From Dehalococcoidia bacterium (GTDB lineage: Bacteria > Chloroflexota > Dehalococcoidia > UBA2979): DNA of 6,260 bases. Shown in pieces: positions 1-5,928 of this stretch. The stretch covers positions 1 through 6,260 of the forward strand of contig JASLOV010000160.1 of assembly GCA_030745285.1 (NCBI GenBank). Direction: 5' to 3'. The position numbers and the translations under genes were made by a program. How positions within the stretch are numbered: the first letter of the stretch is position 1; each line of letters begins with the position of its first letter. Below the pieces are notes generated by a model, which was not told the origin of the DNA, did not search any database, and worked only from the letters and a program-made list of their open reading frames with translations.

Positions 1-1065
1 CACGCACGATGTCCGAAACGCATGCGCCGCGGCGTTGTCGCCGTCGCACGGCAACTCGCCCATGTTGCCGAGGACATCAGCGGGGTAGCCGTGCGCGATG
101 ACGGCGCGCAGCGCGCGGTTCGAGCTGTCGGTGAGCCAGACGATCACGCCTGACGCTTCGAGGAGCCCGGCGGCCCGTTCGAGGAGCGCGGGCAGTTGCT
201 CGCCGTCGGACACGCGCGCGAGGTCGGTGCACAGCGCCGCGACCGCCGCGAGGTCGGCCGGTGTCGTTTCGACGGGCGCATCGATGATCGGTGTGCCGGC
301 CGCCATGTCGCCATCGATCGCGGGGTCCGTGCCCAGCGCGATCGCGAATTCGCCCGCGACGTCGATGCCGGTGTCGGGCTCGCTGGGCGCCGCGTCGGAA
401 TCCAGCGACAGGTCGCGGACCGAGGCACCCGCCAGCAATGTCGAGAGCGAGTCTTCCATCACCGGCGCCACCGGTTTAGCGCCGGGCGCTAGCAGCAGCA
501 TGAACAGCAGGCCGGCGACCGCGGCGCCGGCGATGACCGTGGCCTGGCGGACGCGGAGTTGACGCCGCGCGCGGTCCCGGGCGAGGCGTTCGGCTTCGAG
601 GGCCGCGGCGATCTCACCGTCGGCCGCATCGGTCAGTTCGAGCCCGTCGGTGAAGATGAGATCCGATGCTGGAATGGTCTGACTGCCCCCGATGAGTTCG
701 CGGGCGCGCTCGTCCATCTCGCTGAAGTGCGTGAGAGTGGCCACCGCGGAGTCGAGGTCCGACCGCGCTTCAGGGGCTTCGACGCCTCGGGTGAGGGCCG
801 ACAGGCGCTCGGTAGCGAATTCAAGCATCGCGGTGACGCGGGCTAGCCAGTAGCCCCGGTCCTGTCCCGCCGCGACGTAGGCCGCCTGGGCCGCGCGTAA
901 CTCGATCACGGCGCGACGGGCCTCTGCACCGAGCGTTTCCAGCGCCGTCTCGGCTTCGCCGGCCACCGTAATCTGTCCGTCGAGCCTGGCCACCTCGAGA
1001 GCGGCAGCGGCACTCACCATCACGAACAGCACGACCAGACCGACGCGCCAAGCCCGACGCTGCAT
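1..1065 (-). CDS. Membrane-anchored GAF-domain sensor protein, C-terminus cut off by window edge
   Basis: The frame is open for 355 codons from an ATG at 1065 to the left edge, so the C-terminus is missing. Residues 7-23 (VGLVVLFVMVSAAAALE) form a hydrophobic segment after the basic start MQRRAWR. Residues 24-175 are helical, Ala/Glu/Arg-rich and probably periplasmic, including AQAAYVAAGQDRGYWLARV (60-77), which resembles helical-bundle sensor regions (CHASE3 or 4HB type). A second transmembrane segment lies at 176-193 (TVIAGAAVAGLLFMLLLA). An acidic, Ala/Pro-rich linker follows to about 268. From about 270 the sequence fits the first half of a GAF domain (LARVSDGEQLPALLERAAG, then SGVIVWLTDSSNRALRAVIA, then GYP). 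GAF domains bind small ligands or mediate signalling contacts. The ligand and any output domain cannot be seen here. The gene lies 58 bp downstream of dsbD on the same strand. The GAF call is fairly sure; the biological role is unknown. Confidence 0.8.
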   Translation of the reverse strand, partial: MQRRAWRVGLVVLFVMVSAAAALEVARLDGQITVAGEAETALETLGAEARRAVIELRAAQAAYVAAGQDRGYWLARVTAMLEFATERLSALTRGVEAPEARSDLDSAVATLTHFSEMDERARELIGGSQTIPASDLIFTDGLELTDAADGEIAAALEAERLARDRARRQLRVRQATVIAGAAVAGLLFMLLLAPGAKPVAPVMEDSLSTLLAGASVRDLSLDSDAAPSEPDTGIDVAGEFAIALGTDPAIDGDMAAGTPIIDAPVETTPADLAAVAALCTDLARVSDGEQLPALLERAAGLLEASGVIVWLTDSSNRALRAVIAHGYPADVLGNMGELPCDGDNAAAHAFRTSCV

Positions 1066-1073
1066 ACGTGGCG

Positions 1074-1085
1074 CCTACTATAACA
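1074..1085 (-). promoter_or_regulatory. Extended -10 promoter-like element overlapping a Shine-Dalgarno-like site, upstream of the GAF sensor gene
   Basis: On the minus strand the 58-bp gap between dsbD and the sensor gene contains TGTTATAGT (1077-1085). This matches an extended -10 (TG, one base, TATAGT at 1077-1082). No convincing -35 lies 16-18 bases upstream. A start site about 7 bases downstream would fall near 1070, only about 5 bases before the ATG, giving an almost leaderless mRNA. GTAGG (1074-1078) sits 8 bases before the ATG and could be a ribosome binding site for transcripts reading through from dsbD. It overlaps the -10, so it would be absent from a transcript begun here. The rest of the gap shows nothing else firm. 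Confidence 0.4.
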
Positions 1086-1123
1086 CCGGAGATCGTTCGG
1101 GACGAGACAGCCGGTGGCCGCCG

Positions 1124-2938
1124 CTACTGCGTGGTGGACGCCGCGGTGAGATCGGCGGGGCGGAGGATGACGTAGGTGGGCAGGCCGACACTGTCGAAGA
1201 GGTCCATCACGTTCTTCGCGGGCGGACTGCTCGGGTCTTCCGCTTGGAACTTGATCTTCACGTACGCGTCGAGTTCGGCCGTGACCGTCGGGTCCTTGAA
1301 CGTGGTCTGATCCATCGTCAGGCAGTTCTTGCACCACGTCGCCCACAGGTCCACCAGCACGAGCTTATTCTCGGCGCGCGCGGCCTCGAGACCTTCGTTC
1401 AGCGACGCGTACCAGCCTTCCTCGAGCTTCTCTTCGACGCTGCTGGCCACCGCTCCGGCGTCGACCCACCGGTTCTCGAAGATGCCGTAGGCGACGTAGC
1501 CGTAATAGACCGCCGTGCCCAGGATGAAGACGCCGAAGGCGTGCTTGACGTGGACCATCCAGGCCCCTGGCTTCGGGAGGAACGACAGTCCGGCTCCGGC
1601 GATCGGCCAGGGCAGCGCCATGCCGACGCCGAGACAGAACGGCAGGAGGAGTGCCACGGTCGCGCCCGTGGCGTACAGATCGCTCGAGAAGAGGATCACC
1701 TGGATCACGACCGGCGCCACGCACGCGCCGGCCAGCAGCGCGGCGACGGTGCCCATGCCGAACGCCGCCAGGAACGACCCGTTCTCGTTGTTGCCGATCT
1801 TGAACTTCGACTGGAACTTCGAGAAGTCGATGACCAGCACGTCGAACATGGCGAGCGCCAGCACGACGAACAGCGCCGCGATACCGACGTTGAACCAGGG
1901 TGAGGCGTTAATCGTCCCGAACGTCCCGGCGGTGAGGATGACGATCAGGCCGAGCGCGCCGTAGACCGCGGCCATCGCGGCGCCGTAGGCGCCACCGAGC
2001 AGCAGCCCGCGCACGCGGGAGCCGGCCCGCGCGCCCGCGCCGATGATCGCGATGTTGATCGGAATCATCGGCAGGACGCACGGCGTCAGGTTGAGCGCGA
2101 GTCCGCCGAGCAGGATCAGCACCAGGATGGCCAGGGGGCCGCGGCCCTCGAACCAACCGCGCTGGACCTCGCCCGATTCAGCCGCACTGACGAAACTCAG
2201 GAAGTCCTCGGAGTCGAGGTACCCGCCGGTCGTGCCGAGAATGTCGAACGCGCCGAGCGCGACGGTGATGCCTTCGACGCTCCCTGCCGCGACTGGAGCG
2301 ATCGTGTCCGACGCGGTGACCGCCGGCGTGTCGGAGGTTCTCGTTTGGGGGGGCGCAACCGAGTTCTCACCCCCGAACCTGATGCCGCCGAACAGCTCGG
2401 CATGCCGAGGCGCGACGCCCGTCCCGGTGGGCACGACGTCGACGGTCCACTCGAACTCGGCCGTCGTCGGCATGTAGCACATCGTTTCGTCGCAGGCCTG
2501 ATAGCGCAGCGACCCGGGCACGGTGTACTGGCCGGTGGGGAGGTCGCCCGCCAGCGCGAAGACGACACCGACGGCAAAGCGCTCCTCGAACACCGCCAGC
2601 GGTGTGTCGGCGCCAAACTGTTCGAGCAGGCCGGCCTCGGGATAGGCGATCTCCGTCACGGCGATCCCGTCGGGCGGCGTGACCCGCAGCACCGTCGGAA
2701 TGAGGAAATCGTCGAGGGGGGCCTGCGAGTTCATGTGCAGGCCTGGCTCGAGCTGCACCGTGAGGGCGCCGCGCAGTTCGGACCCGGGCGTCCCGGCGTC
2801 GGCGGCCAGCAGTGTTTCGGTCTCGATCGGCCTCGGCTGCGCCGATGCGGCCCCCGCCTGGACGAGGCCGAGGATGAGGGTCGCGACCGTGAAGACTCCG
2901 ATGGCGCGTGAGGTGCCCGTTTGCATCGTCGGTTGCAT
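1124..2938 (-). CDS. dsbD: Thiol:disulfide interchange protein DsbD (periplasmic N domain, 6-TM core, thioredoxin C domain)
   Basis: This 604-residue inner-membrane protein should carry electrons from cytoplasmic thioredoxin to periplasmic partners such as disulfide isomerases or cytochrome c maturation proteins. A signal peptide covers 1-33, with probable cleavage after ASA. The N-terminal DsbD alpha domain (about 36-170) holds YQACDETMCYMPT with C149 and C154 (CX4C). A linker at 171-265 leads to a membrane core at 266-488 with six hydrophobic segments. C287 lies in NLTPCVLPMIPI and C406 in AGACVAPVV, matching the membrane cysteine pair of DsbD/CcdA. The thioredoxin-like domain has WATWCKNC (C536, C539) and the cis-proline loop GLPTYVI (P587). 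All three redox pairs are present, so the protein looks functional. E. coli DsbD has eight helices; the last two appear absent here. The C-terminus ends only 17 residues after the cis-proline, shorter than usual. The ATG at 2938 is used; a second in-frame ATG at 2926 is possible, and neither has a clear Shine-Dalgarno. Confidence 0.95.
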   Translation of the reverse strand: MQPTMQTGTSRAIGVFTVATLILGLVQAGAASAQPRPIETETLLAADAGTPGSELRGALTVQLEPGLHMNSQAPLDDFLIPTVLRVTPPDGIAVTEIAYPEAGLLEQFGADTPLAVFEERFAVGVVFALAGDLPTGQYTVPGSLRYQACDETMCYMPTTAEFEWTVDVVPTGTGVAPRHAELFGGIRFGGENSVAPPQTRTSDTPAVTASDTIAPVAAGSVEGITVALGAFDILGTTGGYLDSEDFLSFVSAAESGEVQRGWFEGRGPLAILVLILLGGLALNLTPCVLPMIPINIAIIGAGARAGSRVRGLLLGGAYGAAMAAVYGALGLIVILTAGTFGTINASPWFNVGIAALFVVLALAMFDVLVIDFSKFQSKFKIGNNENGSFLAAFGMGTVAALLAGACVAPVVIQVILFSSDLYATGATVALLLPFCLGVGMALPWPIAGAGLSFLPKPGAWMVHVKHAFGVFILGTAVYYGYVAYGIFENRWVDAGAVASSVEEKLEEGWYASLNEGLEAARAENKLVLVDLWATWCKNCLTMDQTTFKDPTVTAELDAYVKIKFQAEDPSSPPAKNVMDLFDSVGLPTYVILRPADLTAASTTQ

Positions 2939-2939
2939 T

Positions 2940-2983
2940 GGTAGGACGCCGGCCCCACGTGGGACGTTCCGCCCGTTCCTACC
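2940..2983 (-). promoter_or_regulatory. Possible dsbD mRNA leader hairpin ending next to the start codon
   Basis: On the minus strand GGTAGGA (2977-2983) and TCCTACC (2940-2946) form a perfect 7-bp inverted repeat. Its 3' arm ends one base before the dsbD ATG at 2938. Inside it, GTCCC-ACGT-GGGGC can form a smaller hairpin; its core CCCACGTGGG (2954-2963) is a perfect 10-bp palindrome in DNA. If transcription begins near 2985, nearly the whole leader would fold. This could affect translation, or the palindrome could be a DNA-binding site. Only the complementarity is observed; function is inferred. Confidence 0.35.
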
Positions 2984-2991
2984 GGTCGTTC

Positions 2992-3021
2992 ATTGTACCA
3001 GAGGGTCAGCAGGCGTGTCGC
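2992..3021 (-). promoter_or_regulatory. Putative dsbD promoter with extended -10
   Basis: Read on the minus strand, TGGTACAAT (2992-3000) is a good extended -10: TG, one base, then TACAAT at 2992-2997. GCGACA at 3016-3021, with an 18-bp spacer, keeps the GACA half of the TTGACA consensus. Transcription would start near 2985 and give a leader of about 45-50 bases before the ATG at 2938. The -35 overlaps the palindrome at 3010-3035. Confidence 0.5.
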
Positions 3022-3035
3022 CGGAAAGACGCCTG
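3010..3035. repeat. Inverted repeat 1 in the divergent promoter region, candidate operator
   Basis: CAGGCGT (3010-3016), 12 bases, then ACGCCTG (3029-3035) form a perfect 7-bp inverted repeat. It extends by one G-T and one A-T pair if read as RNA. The half-site centres are 19 bp apart, close to two helical turns. It overlaps the predicted dsbD -35 and lies upstream of both predicted start sites, so it should not be transcribed from either promoter. A dimeric regulator site is the simplest reading. TTTTC follows on the plus strand, so it also looks like a weak terminator, but no plus-strand gene lies before it. Confidence 0.4.
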
Positions 3036-3056
3036 TTTTCAACGGTTTCTCGTCGG

Positions 3057-3083
3057 TCGACACCGGGAAGGCGAGGGTGTCGA
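3057..3083. repeat. Inverted repeat 2 in the divergent promoter region, candidate operator
   Basis: TCGACACC (3057-3064), 11 bases, then GGTGTCGA (3076-3083) form a perfect 8-bp inverted repeat with the same 19-bp half-site spacing as the repeat at 3010-3035. It ends one base before the extended -10 of the peptidase gene and covers the place where a -35 would be. A bound regulator could replace a poor -35 or block polymerase. GTGTCG occurs in both half-sites here (once inverted) and also at 3015-3020 within the other repeat. Confidence 0.42.
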
Positions 3084-3084
3084 G

Positions 3085-3093
3085 TGGTAAGAT
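3085..3093 (+). promoter_or_regulatory. Putative promoter of the M1 peptidase gene with extended -10
   Basis: TGGTAAGAT is an extended -10 (TG, one base, then TAAGAT at 3088-3093). The expected -35 position, about 3065-3070, reads GGGAAG and does not resemble TTGACA, which suggests dependence on the extended -10 or on an activator. A start site near 3100 would leave a leader of about 43 bases before the ATG at 3143. Confidence 0.42.
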
Positions 3094-3133
3094 GGAACGG
3101 ATCGGCTCGCCGCGGAGTCTGAGTGACAACGAC

Positions 3134-3137
3134 AGGA
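3134..3137 (+). promoter_or_regulatory. Ribosome binding site that decides the start of the M1 peptidase
   Basis: AGGA lies 5 bases before the ATG at 3143. The frame stays open upstream as far as a TTG at 2993, but only the ATG at 3143 combines a Shine-Dalgarno with an immediately following signal peptide. The upstream extension would also cross the predicted promoter. Confidence 0.7.
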
Positions 3138-3142
3138 TCATC

Positions 3143-5914
3143 ATGGTGAAACATCGACCGACTTGCTTCGGCGTCGCGGCCCTGCTGGCGATCGGACTGG
3201 GGCTCGGGCCGGCGGCCGCCGTCCGCGCCCAGACCCCCGAGCCGGCCGGCGAGGATCTCACCGGGTTCTACCAGCAGCTCGAACGCACCATCATTTCGGG
3301 CCGCGCCGCGGCCTATCTCGGGATGCTGTCGCCATCGCTGGCCGCGCGCGCCGGGACCCAGCAGTTCGTCACGCGGAACATCGTCACCGGCGTCACCAAC
3401 GTCAGCGTCAACGAGTTGGGTCGACTGCCGCTGTCCGGGGCGCCCGCGGGCGAGGGCTATGCCGTGCTGATCGAGATCTTCCGCGAGCAGCGCTTGGCCG
3501 GCGATGTGGCGACCTGGCTGCTGAACGTGCGACGCGACGTCGATCCGGCCACGAACCGGCCGTTCTCGGATGGGCCGGAGTGGCGGATCGTCGGGCAGGA
3601 GCGGCTGACGCAGGTGGGCGGGCTATTCCGCCTCGAGCTGCACCCCGAGCAGCAGTACATCGTCCGCAACCTGACGATCGAGGCGACGGATCTGACGCTG
3701 CGCATGGCCGACGGATTGGCGTTCGTCGCCGACACGGGCCAGGGGATCACCGGCCTCGTCCTCCAGGGAGAGGGCGAGGTGGATTTCGCGCCCACGCCCG
3801 AGGTCGAGCAGGAGCAGCTCCGCCTCTTCGCCGGGGACACCGCGCTCAGCACGACATTCGACAGTGCCTTCATCCGCGTGAACCCAAACGATTTCGATGC
3901 CCTGGTGCCGCGCGACGCGCTGCTGGAACGGACTGTGGGGCCGCGCGACTATGAAGAGGCCCAGGAGGTGTTCGACAGGTACGCCCCCGAGTCGTACCTC
4001 GTCGACGTCGGCCACCTGAGTGACGAGGTCTGGTGGGTGCTCCCCAACGAGGGCGATCTGCTCGTCGAACTGGAGACCCCGCACTACGACGACCTGACCT
4101 ACGTGAAATCGAGTCGGAAGGCCGAAGACATTCAGCTCTTCGACCGCGAAGGCCGCCGCAACATTTCGATTTACGCCTCGACCGAGAAGCTGGCCACGCG
4201 CGGCCGATTCTACAGCGAGGACGACCTGATCGAGTACGACATCGAGCACTACGACCTCGACGTGCGGTTCTTGCCGAAGCGCGACTGGGTGGAGGGCAGT
4301 GCCACGCTCACGATCCGCGCCCTGACCGATCTGTCGATGCTGTCGATCCGGATCGCCGACGCGCTCACGGTCGAATCGGTCTCGGCCGAGCCCTTCGGGC
4401 GGCTGTTCCCGCTCCGGACCCCGGGTCAGAACACGATGATTCTCAACCTGCCGGCGCGGGTGCCGGCAGGCGACGCGTTTACGCTGACGGTCGACTACAA
4501 CGGTGAGCTGCCGGCCGAGGTCGCCGACCACCAGGCGATCGTGCCGCGCGATCTGTCGCTGCTCGACTCGTCGCGATTCGTCCACCCCACCATTCGCTCC
4601 GGGCCGGAGCCGCACTATCTCTACAGCAGCCGAAGCTTCTGGTACCCACAATCGACGGTCACCGACTTCGCCCCGGCGACGATCAGCGTCACCGTGCCAC
4701 CCGACTTCGGGTGCGTCGCCAGCGGCCATCTGAGCGGCCCGCCGCGGGAACTCTACGGTGAGGATTCGCTCGGCATGCCGGATGGGTCCAAGCAGTACGT
4801 CTTCGAAGCCGAGCGGCCGATCCGCTACCTGGCCGCCGTGATGAGCGAGTTCGTCAGCGTGGGTTCCGACGAGATCACGCTGCCGCCGGTGGACGGCGCC
4901 GTCACCGCGGAAGCCACCGCGTCAAGCGAGCTCACGTTGTCGGTCGAGGCCAATGTGCGGCAGCGCCGCCGCGCACGCCAGCTCTCCGAGCGCGCGGAGG
5001 AGATCCTGGGCTATTACGCGTCGCTCGTCGGCGACGTCCCGTACTCGAGTTTGACGGTCGCGATGGTCGAGAGCGAGCTGCCCGGCGGGCACAGCCCGGC
5101 GCACATCTCGATGATCAACGAGCCGGTGCAGAACAGTAATCTGCTCTGGCGCCGGGACCCTGTCTTCTTCTCTGCCGCGCCCGACTTCTTCCTGGCGCAC
5201 GAACTGGCGCATCAGTGGTGGGGGCAGGCCGTAGGCTGGAGCAACTACCACGAGCAGTGGCTGAGCGAAGGGCTGGCGCAGTATTTCGCCGCGCTGTACG
5301 CCCGGCATGCGCAAGGCGACGGTGTCTTCCGGCAGATCATGCGGCAGATGCGCGAGTGGTCGATGCAGCAGTCGGACCAGGGCCCGGTCTACCTCGGCTA
5401 CCGGCTCGGACACATCAAGCAGGACTCCCGGATCTTCCGGGCGCTCGTCTACAACAAGGGCGCGATGGTGATGCACATGCTGCACCGCCTGGTGGGCGAC
5501 GACGCGTTCTTCCGTGGCGTGCGCCGCTTCTACACGGACTGGCGGTTCCGAAAGGCCGGGACCGAAGACCTGCGGCTGGCGTTCGAGCAAGAGTCGGATC
5601 TCTCGCTGGCGCGTTTCTTCGATCGCTACATTCACGAGACCGGCCTGCCGGATCTCACGTTCAGCTACACGCCCGAGGCCGCGCCGGGGGAGACGGGCGC
5701 CTCGGCGGTGAAGCTGCGATTCGAACAGCAGACCGAGTCGCTCTACGACGTGCCGGTCACAGTGACACTGCGCTACGCCACTGGCGATACGCAGAACGTC
5801 GTGGTGGGTGTCACCGAGCGGATCACCGAGGCGCGCGTGCCGCTGTCGGGTGTGTTGCGCGGCGTCGACGTGAACCGGGATTTCGAGGCGCTCGTGCGCG
5901 TCGAAGACCGGTAG
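3143..5914 (+). CDS. Exported M1-family zinc metallopeptidase with a long N-terminal extension
   Basis: This 923-residue protein should cleave peptides outside the cytoplasm. A signal peptide (MVKHRP, then a hydrophobic stretch, then AVRA) is probably cut after A29. Residues 35-165 are mixed helix and strand and may be NTF2-like; that call is weak. Residues 172-345 are rich in beta-strand character and match no domain I can name. The M1 N-terminal beta domain starts near 363 (IEYDIEHYDLDVRFLP). The catalytic domain has HELAH (H686, E687, H690) and E709 in WLSEGLAQYF, an exact HEXXH-X18-E zinc site. Y770 in YNKGAMVMHML is the expected catalytic tyrosine. The spacings of 4, 19 and 61 residues equal those I recall for E. 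coli PepN. The usual GXMEN motif is replaced by ESELPGGHSPAH (643-654), so classical aminopeptidase specificity is uncertain. After FFDRYIHETGLPDL a short beta domain (835-923) ends the protein; no large helical C-terminal domain is present. The mature protein has one cysteine (C524). Confidence 0.93.
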   Translation: MVKHRPTCFGVAALLAIGLGLGPAAAVRAQTPEPAGEDLTGFYQQLERTIISGRAAAYLGMLSPSLAARAGTQQFVTRNIVTGVTNVSVNELGRLPLSGAPAGEGYAVLIEIFREQRLAGDVATWLLNVRRDVDPATNRPFSDGPEWRIVGQERLTQVGGLFRLELHPEQQYIVRNLTIEATDLTLRMADGLAFVADTGQGITGLVLQGEGEVDFAPTPEVEQEQLRLFAGDTALSTTFDSAFIRVNPNDFDALVPRDALLERTVGPRDYEEAQEVFDRYAPESYLVDVGHLSDEVWWVLPNEGDLLVELETPHYDDLTYVKSSRKAEDIQLFDREGRRNISIYASTEKLATRGRFYSEDDLIEYDIEHYDLDVRFLPKRDWVEGSATLTIRALTDLSMLSIRIADALTVESVSAEPFGRLFPLRTPGQNTMILNLPARVPAGDAFTLTVDYNGELPAEVADHQAIVPRDLSLLDSSRFVHPTIRSGPEPHYLYSSRSFWYPQSTVTDFAPATISVTVPPDFGCVASGHLSGPPRELYGEDSLGMPDGSKQYVFEAERPIRYLAAVMSEFVSVGSDEITLPPVDGAVTAEATASSELTLSVEANVRQRRRARQLSERAEEILGYYASLVGDVPYSSLTVAMVESELPGGHSPAHISMINEPVQNSNLLWRRDPVFFSAAPDFFLAHELAHQWWGQAVGWSNYHEQWLSEGLAQYFAALYARHAQGDGVFRQIMRQMREWSMQQSDQGPVYLGYRLGHIKQDSRIFRALVYNKGAMVMHMLHRLVGDDAFFRGVRRFYTDWRFRKAGTEDLRLAFEQESDLSLARFFDRYIHETGLPDLTFSYTPEAAPGETGASAVKLRFEQQTESLYDVPVTVTLRYATGDTQNVVVGVTERITEARVPLSGVLRGVDVNRDFEALVRVEDR

Positions 5915-5928
5915 ACCGACGAGCGGCG

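Noticed and set aside
98..562. Open frame of 154 codons on the plus strand near the left edge
   Set aside because: It is antisense to the GAF sensor gene. The translation is Ser/Ala-rich low complexity, while the minus-strand frame shows two transmembrane segments and a GAF domain.
1084..1116. CACCGG / CCGGTG inverted repeat between dsbD and the sensor gene as a dsbD terminator
   Set aside because: The stem is 6 bp with a 21-base loop and no T-run follows on the minus strand.
1244..1903. Open frame of 219 codons on the plus strand, antisense to dsbD
   Set aside because: It lies wholly inside dsbD, whose cysteine motifs and domains are intact. The translation is Arg/His/Glu-rich without family motifs.
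3008..3040. Rho-independent terminator on the plus strand (stem followed by TTTTC)
   Set aside because: No plus-strand gene precedes it and the T-run is short. Its position between divergent promoters suits an operator better.
2993..3142. N-terminal extension of the M1 peptidase from a TTG at 2993
   Set aside because: It would place 50 polar residues before the signal peptide, has no Shine-Dalgarno and runs through the predicted promoter. The ATG at 3143 has AGGA at the proper spacing.
3383..3415. Short tandem-like repeats of CGTCANC
   Set aside because: These are imperfect and lie within the coding sequence for ITGVTNVSVN. They are explained by Val/Thr/Asn codon use.
3623..4729. Long open frame of 368 codons on the minus strand, antisense to the M1 peptidase gene
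   Set aside because: It is a high-GC codon shadow of a clearly homologous gene. Its translation is low-complexity in Arg, Val, Asp and Glu and shows no recognisable domain.
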